From: Lingula anatina
Taxonomy: Eukaryota > Brachiopoda > Lingulata > Lingulida > Lingulidae
Direction: 5' to 3'
Assembly: GCF_001039355.2 (NCBI RefSeq)
Contig: NW_019774703.1
Coordinates: forward strand, 421,770 to 485,769
Length of the DNA stretch: 64,000 nucleotides
In this document: in pieces, positions 48,201 through 61,110 of the stretch
Layout: every line of letters starts with the position of its first letter
How positions within the stretch are numbered: the stretch's first letter is position 1
Notes under the pieces: generated by a model
The model's input: the letters and a program-made list of their open reading frames with translations, nothing else
Databases searched by the model: none
Told to the model about the DNA's origin: nothing
Program-made: the position numbers and the translations under genes

Positions 48201-49727
48201 TTGGCATGTCTGCATATGATGCTTTATCACGATGGTCTTCATATTCACTCAAGTGTTGATGAATCGCCTTTTGGCAACCCTTACTGATGCAGAGTTATTT
48301 TCTGTTTGATTTATGCATTTAGATGGGTACAAACGTGTTCAAATTATCAATTGTTTTTTTCGTTAGGTCTAGAAGTGCAAGCTCAGACAAGTCTAGATCC
48401 AGGTCATCTAAAAAACATTCAAGAAGATCCCAAAGAACAAGGTCAAGGGCAACTAAATCCAGGTCAAGGTCACCATCTACTTCAAGGTCACGATCTAGGT
48501 CAAGGGCTTCTTCTAGGTACAGAAGATCAAGATCTCCACTTTCCAGATCAAGATCACGGTCACGTGAAAGCACAAGACGCTCCAGAAGATACCATCATAG
48601 GCACAATAGAAGAAGCAGGTATGCATTTAAAGGAAGTTTGCCCACTTTTTTTCAAGCTGAAACCCTTTGTTGTTAGCATGTTTTTTAAAGTATTATTCAA
48701 CACTGGTTTTTAAAAATTCTTATAGAAATTTCTTTTATTATGCACATTGACATAAAAAAAACTAATACTTACTGTTCACTATTGCTTTTAAGTATGTCTC
48801 TGCTTATTTATGATGCTATTTGGACACTTGTACATGATGATCCCAATTTGACACCTCTTATGGGAGTGTTGCTGACACAATGAATATAACTTGCTTACTG
48901 AGCAAAACTGATACAAGTGACCGGAATATTCAATAATGGTATGAATAATTAAGGATGAGCCACAGTTTGTTTGGTTTTGTTTGCACCTTGAGTTGATTTA
49001 CCTGAAGACTTTGAATGAGTCCGACAAATCATTGTTTACTAGGTCATCATCTTATGAAGACTGGTGTGCTAGAGAAAGAGAAAGGAAGAAAGAACAACGT
49101 GACCAGGAAAAGAAAAAACAGATAGTATGTATAAATTGCAGGGTATTGGTAATGAACATGAAAATGGTTCTTGGAAAAATTGTGTCAGTAGACAAAATTT
49201 AATTATCCTTTTGAAAAGATTGTTATTGCTTGTTCTCAGTGAATTAAAAGCAGATGGTTGCAACATACTATAATCTATAATTTAATTTCAGGAAGAGAGA
49301 AGAATTATATATGTTGGAAAAATTCCTGACAACTATACCAGGCGGGATTTGAGGCGACGATTTGACAGATTTGGACCAATAGAGCAAGTGGGAATACACT
49401 TCAGGGAAGACAAGTACGTGTGAAATAATCAACTGTCAAACTTAAGGGATAATTTTTGCATTTGTATTTTACTTTTGTGTGAGAGATTAAAATACCATCA
49501 AAAGTGGCACCTATTTTTGATAGATAAGCTTATAATAACCTAAATTGCCTTGTAGAAGTTAAATGAGATGAAAGAAATTTTTTACTAATTGTTTGTTTTC
49601 TACCTAACAAAAGTCAAACTGTGGAAATGCGTACACAACTTTTAAAAATGAAAAGTGCACACTTGCTGCTTTAGATTACAAACAAAGACAAGGGCTTTTA
49701 CTTGTGAATGCAATTGCACAGGTGCAA

Positions 49728-49766
<39 letters not shown>

Positions 49767-50735
49767 AAGTGGATGTTCAGTCCAATAATGTATTGAAGTA
49801 GTCAGTATTGACTTAATATCTACATTCAATCATAGAACAGTTATGTTTAGTTATGTTTTTGAACTCCAGCTTAATAGTAATTTTTCTTTTCAAGCGACAA
49901 CTATGGCTTTGTGACATTTGCCTACACCTGTGATGCTTATGCTGCCATTGAAAGTGAGTATATACATATTATTTTTTTCAGTGACACCTGCAATTCATTT
50001 CATTCAAATATGTTTTGACAACATTACTGCAATGTTTTGTCTAATGTCCATCAAAAAATGGATTTGTTATAAAAATATGGTAGTGCTCCTTTTTTATTTG
50101 GATTTGGTCAGCTCCATAAGTTTTAGAAATGTTGGATTTTATTTTTTAAATCGAAGAAATAACATAAAAAGTTTATTAAATCTAAGTTGCAAGACGTGGA
50201 TAAAAAGAACTTTTATTGTGCACAGTGAAATAAAGAATGGATGATGCTAGGCCTGTTACTTGCCAATTATAAAATTTTTTTTATGTATAAGCACGCTGTA
50301 ATGCATGTTTGAACGGTTTTATAAATACAGTTTTTAATGTACTTTTAGAGGGAAACCGCATCAGAGGTGAACCAATTTTTGACCTTTGTTTTGGAGGAAG
50401 ACGAGAATTTTGCAAAAACAGCTATGCTGATCTTGGTAGGTTGCATGAAATTTTCTTTTGCATTTTAAGATCAAAAAAGAAAATATGGTACAAATGTCAA
50501 GAACCAAGTGACACAATCTCTCATAACAGATTTATTTTGACACTTAAAAAAAATTCCAATAGCTGTTTTTAGATAGAGATTATGGATTTCAACTTAAGTT
50601 GCCTCTTTTTCAGACGGAAACAAAGAAGTTGAGGAGGAATTCCTTCCCTTCAATCAACCTCCAGTTGGTGGTGACTTGGACTTTGATTCTCTCCTTCAAC
50701 AAGCAAAGATAGCAATTAAAAAAAATAAAAAGTAA
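45216..50735 (+). CDS. PPARGC1: PGC-1 family transcriptional coactivator (PPARGC1/spargel homologue)
   Basis: Coactivator of mitochondrial and metabolic gene expression; nuclear. Exons: 45216-45594, 46349-46396, 46637-46729, 46947-48159, 48367-48618, 49043-49124, 49292-49413, 49895-49953, 50349-50435 and 50614-50735. Total 2457 nt, 818 aa; human PGC-1alpha is 798 aa. An acidic N-terminal activation region (1-175) includes DSSLTSFVDTLGEDSLGSF, aligning with the vertebrate LLAVL region. It is followed by PTPPPTPP, the HCF-binding motif DHDY (294-297) in PDHDYCQ, two FDKLP motifs, YPWD, and a long RS domain (about 555-662). The RRM (about 693-770) has RNP2 IIYVGKI and RNP1 NYGFVTFAY, then FGGRREFCKNSYADLD. 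The C terminus is DLDFDSLLQQAKIAIKK, as in vertebrate PGC-1 proteins. I see no LxxLL box. The start ATG is the first in the exon opening at 45208. Confidence 0.95.
45900..46069. mobile_element. MITE-like element in PGC-1 intron
   Basis: Inverted ends GACCGTTCACATG and its complement, each next to TTAA, with an inner inverted repeat GTAATTACTGGCAGCAC / GTGCTGCCAGTAATTAT. It would form a double hairpin. No coding capacity. Confidence 0.65.
49731..49764. repeat. CT microsatellite
   Basis: About 17 CT units in the PGC-1 intron between exons 49292-49413 and 49895-49953. Confidence 0.95.
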
Positions 50736-52019
50736 ACTTGTCAGATACAGAGAAAATTAACGTCTCACTGTAGATGGGGTTAAAATCGGTTCTTTATGAT
50801 AGTACACGTGGAGTTTTGTTAAGACCAGTGTGGTGGGAAATGTTTGAAGTGAACTGATATATGAAATTGTTTATGTAACATTGCTTGTTATTAAATCTTG
50901 TGCAATAGTTTGTCTTGTGGGTTTCTAGAGAAAACTGCTTTGTCATATTTTTTGATATATTTCATTTACAGATTGAATAACAATTATTGTGGATACTTTG
51001 TGTTAATGCTAGAATTTTTTCACATGTGCCTAAAGAGTTGTATTTATTATGGTAAACTTGTCAAATTGGGCCTTTAAAAATTTTGGTTAATAAAGTGTCT
51101 TTCCTGGAAGATCATAATATTGTTTACTTTCTAATGAAAAAGTTGAATGGTAAATTTCGGAGTTTGCCAATTATTTTGTGATTTATTTCTTTCAACCAAA
51201 AGCTAATACACCAAATTTGTGACAGTACTGAGCAAAGAAAAATGTTTTGTGCTTTATTTTGTCCTGAGGTTGGAAGAGGGCCAGGCTGAGGAACCAGCAC
51301 TTGAAATATCAAAATTGTGTTGGGGATATTGCTACAGACTGCCATGATGTACTAAATGGCATAGAGCAAATAAGTGTTGTGTCTTGAAGGTTTATGGATC
51401 CATATTGCCTTGGGTTTGTAACTTATAAAATATTGATAAATTGATTTCCCTGGCACCTGTAATATCAAACGCATCCAGTTCTCCAAGGGTTTATCATCGT
51501 TTCACAAGGCACCTGTTATGTCTAATTTGGAACTGATTTTAGAGCCCTGCCCCTTTTGGTTATCACCCACTGATAATTTCCTAGTATGTGTGTAAATACT
51601 CTGATAAAATTGTATCTATTCAGAAAAATGGTTACTTGTTTGTTTGGACAAGGATGTGCTTCTCAGAAAAATTAAAGTTTGAGCATGACCTACTTCTATT
51701 ACTTGCACAAACTGAAGCATCCATATGAAAACAGTAAATCTTTTGATAGTTTACAAAGCAAAAACTAAGAAAAACGATATTCAAGGATGTTGACACTTCC
51801 ACAAAGTTAATTTAATGAATGTTTAAAACGTGGCTCATCAAGACTTGATAACAATTTGTTTTGCTCATTGTTAAAGCCCTATGTCAGCAATCTAATCTAA
51901 AGGTAGTACCTGATGTACCTGACAATAAGCTACAATGGAATTTGTGACCCAGTTGGGTGTTGAAATCTGCAATCAAAGGTGGTTGAAAGTCCAGCTGCCT
52001 GACTGACACAGTGGTAGAC
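50736..52019. other. PGC-1 3' UTR and amylase 5' flank
   Basis: The first about 370 bases are the likely 3' UTR of the PGC-1 gene up to the AATAAA at 51089. The remainder is AT-rich intergenic sequence and the presumed promoter of the amylase gene. No additional ORF with homology is seen. Confidence 0.5.
51089..51094 (+). terminator. PGC-1 gene polyadenylation signal AATAAA
   Basis: Canonical hexamer about 350 bp after the PGC-1 stop, followed within 30 bases by a T/G-containing stretch. It is the first well-placed signal downstream of 50735. Confidence 0.55.
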
Positions 52020-55000
52020 ATGGTGTTCTCCTTGAAGTTGATGTTACTTCTCCTGCCAGCTGTGTTGTGTGGTAAAACTGTAGAGGAATGGAAGGGGCGG
52101 ATCATCTATCAGGTAAATTGTTATACACATTGATTGATAGAGATACTGCTTTGATTAAAACATTTTTGCACTAAAAAAGAGAAGGCAGTAAGATTAATAG
52201 GGATTGCCATTGCACAATCGGTGATAGTTTTTCATGTTTTCACATCAATTTGAAAGTTACATATTTTCAAAAAAGTGTGAAATCAAAGCTGAAAACAAAG
52301 AATATTTGTTTTTTAACACTTGGACAAATCGGACAAACCAAGGTACCTGTATACTGGAAGACATTTTCTAAGGTACTTGAAATGTGAATGTGTAGACCAA
52401 GTCCTATTTCGATCTGCTGTTTTATTCCCAGATCCTAACAGACCGTTTTTCTCCTCATGGACCCACTCCCAGCACTCCTTGCACAGCTTTGCGTAGTTAC
52501 TGTGGAGGAAAATTCAAAGGAATACAGCAGAGGCTGGACTACATCAAGGGCCTTGGTATATATTGTATTATACAGTCATGTTACAAAGACAGTATTCATT
52601 TTGGGTGTGCTAGAACATTTTAACATGTATATTTAAGTATGATAAAACAGATCAGCATCTCTGTACGAGGTACACATACTGGTACTTTGTTAAAACTGTA
52701 GACTGCAAGATACTGTATATGTTAGGGAACCATATTTCTCTGCATGAAAATTTAGGTCTTGGGCAAAGAAATGCAAATTTTAAATTTTACTTGTAGGTGC
52801 CAATGCTATATGGATATCACCCATAGTGCTGAACACACCAGGAGGTTTCCATGGTTACTGGGCAAAGAATATTTATGAAATTAACCCAGAATTTGGCACC
52901 AAGCAGGACCTGAAGGATTTGATCAAGGCTTGTCATGACAAAGATATTTGGGTTATGGTGGATGTGTAAGTACTTGAAACAGTCCGCAACAGAAGTAACA
53001 TTCTTTCATACATAAATCTAACCCATGGAAACTTGGCCCATGTAGTGATGATGGTGTATATATGTTTTGTTACTGATGTTTCTCTTTGGAAAAGTCAGTG
53101 ATGCATGGGGAATATTGACATTATATTATTTATTTTAGGGTTCCCAACCACATGGGGTACAATGATGGCTGTTTCTGGAATAATCCTTGCACACCAACAA
53201 AACTGAATAACTTCACTGGATTTGTACCTTTTGACAAACCTGAGTACTACCACCAGTATTGTGAAATTATGGACTGGAATAACCAAACAGAGGTAAGGAG
53301 CACAATATGTAGTATAAAGGGTAGGTTAAGTATAGTCATATTATTGTAAAAGATTACTGCAAAAGAAAAATGTTAAGAATGATTTAAAATACAAATTCCA
53401 TTGTTTTTTTCTTTTGTACTTGCAATGCCAAACATCTCATTTATGTATGTACCCACTACTTGGAAGATTATTCTGTCCCTTCAATAGGTTGAATTCTGCC
53501 GGTTGGCCCATCTCCCTGACTTATCCCAAGAGAATGACATTGTAAAAAGATTATTACTTGACTGGATTGGAAATTTGACCATCAACTATGACATAGATGG
53601 ATACAGAATTGATACCCTAAAATTGGTAGGTGTATTGATTTTTACTAGTAATCATATAATCTGTTGGTCACTGTATGTTAAATTTGACTAAATTGAAAGG
53701 ATCTCATATGAATTGACAGATGTGTGAGAGAAAAGTTCCTATTACAAGTAATTACTATTTGGCACAAGCTGGGAAGTTTTTCCTAGCCATATATGTTAGC
53801 TTGTGGCTAACTTGAGTCGATGGAGAAATCAGATGAAGGCCTACAATCAAATTGGTTGCAAGCTTAAGTATGGCGAGGAAAATTTTCCAAACTTGTGTAA
53901 ATAGTAATTGTATTTATAAATACCAAGCAAAAAGTCGTATTGCAGGAAATAAAGGTTTTTATATTTTAATATCTCATTCTCAAGGTACCAAAATGGTTCT
54001 GGAGTGAGTTTCAGGCCCGTGCAGGAGCATACTGCATTGGTGAAGCAACTGGTTCAGACCCACAGTATGTGGCAGGCTATCAGGACTCTGTAGATGGTTT
54101 ACTCAACTTTCCTATGTATAATGCCCTGAGAGATGTATTCAATGAAAATAAAAGTATCAGGAACCTCACAAAAAAGATACAAGAACAGGTGTGTCTCATT
54201 GAGATGTGTGTGATTGAATTTGAAGTATAAGGGAAATTGTTAAGTGCTTATTGAATTACTTCCACAGTTTTGTTACAGATTAGTTACAGAATTTTTTTAA
54301 TGAAAAAATGTTTCCTTAATTTTTAAGATGTCCTTGAAATGTCAGAAAATTTGTATCACAAAACATGTATACTGTCCTTAATCTTTGAAGAGTCTTTTAA
54401 AATGTTAAATTATACTTCTAGCAGCCACTCATCAGTCAATTTGTTTTCTTTTTTAGCGCAGATATTTCAAGGAGCTGTCCCGTCATGGTCTTTTCCTTGA
54501 TAATCATGACCAGAGACGATTTCTTAACTGGACAAGTGATTACACCGTACTTAAAAATGCTCTGACTTATGTCATTCTCGGTGAGGTATGGCTAAATTTC
54601 TTTTAAAAAGTATGAATTCATAAGTACATTGTCCCAACAATTAAATATGAATTAAATTGAATATTATTTGAATTCTAAATTTTAACAAGGAATTTATGAA
54701 ATGCAGAAAAAAATGACACTTAATGCATTGTAAATCTATCAATGTTTTTATAGGGAATACCTATAATTTATTATGGCACTGAACAAGGCTTCAGTGGAGG
54801 GCATGACCCAAATGACCGGGAGTCACTGTGGCCATATTACAGTACTCAGTCAGATATATACAAGGTTAGTACTTTAATTTAATATTCCAAATTCAATATA
54901 CCAAGTTCAGTAGTTTCAGTAAAAAATACCCTTGTTCTATGATGAAAGAAAATCCTGTGAATAAGATGAAGCCCAAAGTATCAGAAAATAACCAAATATA

Positions 55001-55916
55001 TGTGAAATGAACTCACTATGCCCTCATTTTTATTCATTGGTAATTGATATTGTATAATCATACATTTTTTTCTTTGAAACAGTTTATTGCTGGATTGACC
55101 AAATTGCGCCTGTCTCACCTATCACATTTTGTCTCTGGTGGACAGAGAGAGATGGCAGCAAATGATGACTTTTTTGTTTTCACAAGGGGAAAGGAAAATC
55201 AGGTAAAAATGTAGTATGTATGTTCATTATTTTTAAAGATTCTAGAAATATACAATTAGTAATGTTAATTACAAATTATTCAAAATAACAAAAGAAATTT
55301 GGGATGCAATTATAACTAACTTACAAAATTTGATAAAAGAAGTCTGATGTATCAGTCATTTTAATATATATACAAAATGCATTTTTAACTTGCAAATAAT
55401 ATTACTGAAAGAGAATTTATGAAAAATTATGCCAATTTATCAATATTTAAATCACATATTTTATAAACCACATATTTTCAATTTAATTCTTTTCATTTCT
55501 AGTTTCTAGTTGTTTTAACCAACAGAGGCAATACCTCAGGTACTCTGGAGTGGAATGTGCAAGTACCAGTGCTGAAAGCTGAAACAGGTAAGTTACTTGT
55601 ATATTTGGATATTTAACTTAAGTTTTTCTCATAATGGACTTTTCAAAAATAATTTTTAATTGTTTTATTAACTTAAAGGTGACTTAATGAAAAGTTTGTC
55701 ATTCTATTTGTTTTATCATGAAATCTAGTAATTTTGGAAATATTTTCCTTTTTTACAGTCTACAAAAACTTTTTTGATGAAACAGACACTGTAACTGTGG
55801 ACAACGGAACTTTAAAACTAAAACTTACGGGAGGACTTCCCAAAGTATTCCTTGCAGTTCAGACACCAACTTCAAAAGCAGAGAGGTCCTCAGGTATATG
55901 TAATGTAAAAATATAA
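52020..55916 (+). CDS. Secreted alpha-amylase, GH13 fungal/Dictyostelium type
   Basis: Endo-hydrolysis of alpha-1,4-glucan links in starch and glycogen; extracellular. Eleven exons: 52020-52112, 52432-52555, 52797-52965, 53139-53292, 53488-53625, 53985-54188, 54457-54585, 54754-54864, 55083-55202, 55503-55587 and 55759-55916. Total 1485 nt, 494 aa; Aspergillus TAKA-amylase is 499 aa. A signal peptide (about 1-18, Leu-rich) is followed by YQILTDRF, YCGGKFKGI, DYIKGLGANAIWISP, HGYWAKNIYEIN and VVPNHMG. The nucleophile Asp222 is in DGYRIDT, the acid Glu246 in YCIGEA and the third Asp312 in LDNHDQRR. GIPIIYYGTEQ, DPNDRE and GGLPKVF follow. The Cys pairs in CTALRSYC and YCEI...EFC match the fungal disulfides. 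The family His after DTxK is Leu226 here. Many NxS/T sites suggest N-glycosylation. It differs from the typical animal GH13 amylase. Confidence 0.95.
53749..53910. mobile_element. MITE-like element in amylase intron 5
   Basis: Imperfect inverted arms of about 40 bp start AATTACTATTTGGCACAAG on the left and, in reverse, CAATTACTATTTACACAAG on the right. TA-rich flanks obscure the target duplication. Non-coding. Confidence 0.55.
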
Positions 55917-56720
55917 ATTTCAATCGTTTTTCAATCAAGACCTATTTTTTTTTTTAATGATGGAATAGTGCTGAATACTTTTTAGACTATACAAATGGTC
56001 TTTTCATGAAATGATGGAGTACTGATTTTATATTCTTTGAAAAACCATTTTGATGTCAGGGACTGCACAAACAGATATGCAACACAGCCCTTAGCTCTTT
56101 TATAATTGAACAATCAAATTAAACTGTAAAGATTATATTATTGGTGCAGATCGGCACCATGAACTAAGTCAGATTTTAATCAATGCTATATTAATTTGAT
56201 AAGGTATACGATGAACTCATTTTGACAATTGATAGAGAGATTTTAGATTTGAAGAAGTCATAGCAACATATTGTGGCAAGTCAACATATAATAGGTGTGC
56301 ATAATCAGGTGAAAAGGGACAACAAATCCAAGTTATTTAATCAAACTGATAATATCTCTGCCTTATAAAATTGTTTGATTGAAATTGATGGTCATTAGAA
56401 GTACATATCAATAGAAGAATAAGGCCCTGTTGAAAATTATGCATTCATTTCATTCTAATACCCAGCGGAAATTCTGCATGCATGGTGGATGTTTAATTTA
56501 ACTGATTTTACACACAAAGAAGTAAAAGACATTCCAAATCCATTCACTACAATCATATATACTAAAAAAGTATTCATCGTAATAGTACCTAATCTACTTA
56601 ATCTTTCCTTATGAAGGTGTGACCTGGAAACTGGTATTTGTATGCATTTTGCTTCTCCACCTGCTATCTCTGGAGTGACCTGAGCTGACACAGGCAGCAC
56701 AGCCAATGGGACCATAGAAC

Positions 56721-56902
56721 TAGACTGTAAACGATCATGGTGTAGAAAACATGTCTGTAAACTGTCCTAGAGTAGAAAACATGTCAGTAAACTGTCTTGG
56801 TGTAGAAAACATAATTGCAATTTGTCTTGGTGTTGAAAATTTGTCTGTAAACTGTATTTATGAAGAAAATGTCAGTAAACAGTTCTCTTGTAGAAAACAT
56901 GC
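56721..56902 (+). repeat. 30-bp minisatellite, about six degenerate units
   Basis: Units of the type GTAGAAAACATGTCTGTAAA followed by CTGTCTTGGT repeat with a 30-bp period. Because the period is a multiple of three, an ORF with the repeated motif SVNC..VEN appears, but it has no start context or splice support. Confidence 0.75.
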
Positions 56903-56914
56903 CAGAATGCAGCC

Positions 56915-57000
56915 CTGGCATAAAAATATCAAATGTCATATTGTAGACAACATTCATTCTGGCATAAAAATCTCAAATGTCATATTGTAGACAACATTCT
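56915..57000 (+). repeat. Two tandem 44-bp units
   Basis: Each unit begins CTGGCATAAAAATMTCAAAT and ends TTGTAGACAACATTC. They lie directly after the 30-bp minisatellite. Confidence 0.75.
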
Positions 57001-57734
57001 AGTTAAACTTACATTTGTAGCAATTTGATTCCCTGTAACATATATATAAATCACATACTACTACTAGTTTCTTAAAGGACTCAAATAAAGTCCACTTGCT
57101 AAAGGATAAATTTCCAAAAGCTTTAAAACCTTACCTTCTTCAAAATTTTGGTTGAAACCTGGGTTTGAAAATCTCCAAAATGCTTACATTTGCCATCTGC
57201 AGCTTCTTATAAAACCTTATGTATACCTTAAATTGATTTAACCACTGAAATATTTTTTCTGGAGCATACCGGATGTTGATGTTTCCATTGGAGCTTATAG
57301 AAATATGGTTGCTGTTATAATAACTGGCCGGTCATTTTAAGCTTAAATTATACTTTATTTTATAATTTTTTATCAAAGGCTGAATTCAAATGCAGAGAGG
57401 GATAGATAAATGATTAGCAAGTACAAAAAATTGTCTCTTTTCCAGGAAAGCCCATTTTGATGGGTAAATCTCATGGCATGTACCTTTAAATTATGCTATT
57501 TGAAAGTTTATGGTGACATTTGGTCAGGTTAAGTGGCAAAGATTGACTTCATATATGGAACTTAAAAAAGTGTCCTGGCATAAAATTGTCACTGTATATG
57601 TGCTGTCATTCGTGAACGTCATTTTACCATCATATTCTAGAAAACCTGTTAACATGTTGACTTGATGTAGAAATTAAACTTGCGCTGTTTTAGTGAAGAT
57701 ATATGCTGCCACAAAATGTGTAAAGGCCAGCTAT

Positions 57735-57850
57735 TTCAGTGTAGAAAATGTTAGTTTGTTGTCATGGTGTAAAAAATGTGTTAATTATATATGTTGTCAT
57801 GGTGTAAAAAATAAAAATTTGTTTGTATATATGTTGTCATGGTGTAAAAA
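57735..57850 (+). repeat. Dispersed units GTTGTCATGGTGTAAAAAAT
   Basis: Three spaced copies of GTTGTCATGGTGTAAAAAAT. They resemble the GGTGTAGAAAA part of the minisatellite 1 kb upstream, so the whole 56.7-57.9 kb stretch may derive from one degenerate repeat. Confidence 0.55.
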
Positions 57851-58501
57851 ATGGAAATAGAAGTAAAAACACAACAACATTCTTATAAGGCAAAAAATTA
57901 TTTTCTTGTCAGAAAAAAATTTAAAGGTGGTGTAAGTGACAGTGCATGTTTTATGTTTCCTTTTTTTCTAATAAACACTCAGTCTAGATCCCCACAATTC
58001 ATGTAACATGCCTTGAATGCTATGCGAAGTAGTTAATTATTTCAACTTTTGCTCAGTTAAAATTTGTGGAAAAAAATTTTTTTGAGGATGAAGGTGGATG
58101 AGAGATGGGTATTAAGTTAATAGTAATGATTACTCACTGACAATTAAGGGGGCTGTTATATGGGTACTGTTAACTACAGAGATCAATACATGTAGCTGTA
58201 TACTTCAAATGTGTGCATGTACTATATATTAACACAAGTGGATGATAAAAATTGTTCATTTAGTTATATTTATATCATATGGCCTGGTGTCCAATGAAAC
58301 TGTCAACTACCTTCTACTAACATGCATAAACACTACAGGGGTAGTGGGCCACCAAGGGCACATGTGTCATGGTGAAATTCCTGAATTTTACTTTATTACT
58401 TGAGTGCAAAAAATACAGTCAACATAAAGGTTTTTTAATTCCTGTGCTGCACTGCTGGCTCTGACGCCATCTTGCCAACTTTGCCCAAAAGATCCCCCCC
58501 T

Positions 58502-58504
<3 letters not shown>

Positions 58505-58539
<35 letters not shown>
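58505..58539. repeat. CA microsatellite
   Basis: About 17 CA units, preceded by a short C-rich run. Confidence 0.95.
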
Positions 58540-58540
<1 letters not shown>

Positions 58541-61077
58541 TCCAAATGCTGACCAAAAACCAAAAAAAAAAAAGTTGGCAAGGTTTCAAGCTCTTGGCAA
58601 CTAGAAAGATATATATTTTCCTTTTTTCTTTTTGGTCTTATTAGTGAAAGGGTGTATTAAGGATGAGTAAGAAACTTAATTCCAAATTCTCAGAATAAGC
58701 TTATTTAACTTTTCTAAGAATTGTACTTTGATGAAATTGAATGCCCATTATTACTTTGTCTGTATGTAGTATGCTACAATAAAGTGTTGGAAAAAAAAGC
58801 AAATTAACCATTAAAAAATTATAAACACTTCTTTTATATGTGTGAATATAAAACCATTACCAGAGTTTGTTTTTTTGATGTTGCCTGCTAGGCATGTAAA
58901 GCTAACCCCATTTTTTTTCAGATCATCTAAAAACATAAATCTGATTACCTTATTTTGAAAGGTTTCTTACATTGTCATTATTAACAGGAGTTTTGCTGAG
59001 ATAAACCCTGTTCACCAGATAAGCTAAATTATCTCTTTCAAGTTGCTGTGGCCATCCATAAGACTTGAATACAGCTCAGTTTCAGAAATAGCATTTTTGA
59101 GTTTTTTTTGCTGCGTGCCTATTTTTTTAAAAGTTTTTTTTCAGTCTCGTTTAATTTGGCTTGTCAACAAAATATAATGAATCCTTCATCTTTCTTCAAC
59201 GTTTTGACATGGCATTGATACCCAGAAACTAAAAAAAAAAAACTTGCCATTATTCTAAAAAAAATGAAAAATTATATTGGGTTTTAATATCCATTTCAGC
59301 TCAAACCGAATTTAGCAATTGAAAAAAACAAAACAAATAAGTTGCTTACCACAAATGTTTTAAATCTATGTCCAACTTATATCAAAGGCAAATATCAAAA
59401 TCCTTTGAGCTTAATTCATCTTCATTATGGATATTTCTTTTTTAAGTATAATTATAAAGTTGCTCCATTCATAGATGTTGTAAGTTTAGGAACATGGCCT
59501 TGGATAAAAAGCCAAATATACTTATTTTTAACAAAAGGTATTTATAGCCTTGTCTTCTAATAAACAAAATCTCCATTTTATAGATGAGCTGTAAATTATG
59601 ATAAGCATTGCAGAATTTGACCAGATAAGTCAGGTCACAGAAATCCATAGCAGAATGAAATCAGAGTATTTCGATCATATCGTTACCATCTGAGGTTTCC
59701 CCTTGGGTCGCTTTCGACATTGTTTTCTCATAAATCATATATCAGTCAGACAACATACCAAGTGAAATGTTGTCAAGTTACATCCTTTTATATCAAATTT
59801 TATTCTTTGAAATTTGGCACTTATTTCTGATAGTTTGGGTCTGAAATTTCATGAATGAATACTTAGTATTACTGATTAAAACATAATAAAAGAGGTATTT
59901 CGTTTCTTCTTATTTTGATAAATCTAGCAATGAATTACCTTGGTTCCTTTGGTTGAAGAATTATTTTTTGTGTAGGCAATTTTATTCTCTATAGACTTGC
60001 AAAATGTACAATTCTTTTTTAAATGTTTTGTTTTAGGTACATATTACTTTTTTAACGTTGTGCATTGGTGCTATGAATATATCATTTTTAGTTTATAAAG
60101 AAACCGAGGTCAAATTCAGGACAAGGATTGTCGTCAGGGAAATGATGAATTATTCTAACAGCTCTCTGCGAATGTTTTCACATTAAGTTATCGGTAATGA
60201 CCTTTAGAACAGAAAAAATCACTTTGACCTTATTTGTTCGATTCCTACGTGGCCTCATATTGACCTGCTTCCCTCTCACCTCAGCTGCCCCAGCAGCCTT
60301 ACAGTATATGTGACCTGACCGTAAGTTCCAGCGGTAAACACAGACTTTAGCTACTTTCATAATTCCTGGTTTTAAAATTTTACCTTTAAATTTCCTTTTC
60401 TTTTTTATTTCATGCATGTGTTTTGACTGATGTAAAATACAATATTCTTTTCATAAACTCCCCCCCCCCCCCCCAGTAAGGTTTTAAAGAAAACCATTGA
60501 ATTCAGTAAACACCACTTTTGCAGTTGTGCTATTTTAAAAGAAGAAAATAGTAATTATAATAATAATACCTATGTAAAACATTTAGTCTGATTTCAATTC
60601 ATAAAGGGTCACAAGTTTCGAAGATAAAATTAAAGAATTGGTAGAAAATCAGCTATAAGACATTAATCAAAATGGCCATTACTGATGTAGGTTTCAGGCA
60701 GCCTCATCTGGAATTTCCCCAGATTACACAGGGAAATGGTCTGAAGGAAGTGCAGGGATGATGGTTGTTTGATTCTAGATTCTGGCATCATTTTTCATCC
60801 TCTGACTACATCCTTCATCTTGTATTGGATATTTATTTGTTCATTACCCTGTAGATATAAAAAAAATTGTAGACCTCCACTTTCCCTGACAAAAATCACT
60901 GCAGCTATTTTTCAGTAAGCTCCGCTGAAATTAATGTCATACTTTGATATTTTGCTCAAATTATTAACCAGATAAAATTTTCAAACCATTGACTTATTGA
61001 GTCCAAAAATCCAAAAATGAAGGAACTGAATCTTTATTTTAATAATAATCAATTACAAAACAACTTAATCTTAAAAG

Positions 61078-61110
<33 letters not shown>
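61078..61110. repeat. TTA microsatellite
   Basis: About ten TTA units in the 3' intergenic region. Confidence 0.92.

Noticed and set aside
56751-56990. 79-aa ORF with repeated SVNC..VEN
   Set aside because: By-product of a 30-bp minisatellite; no start context, splice support or homology.
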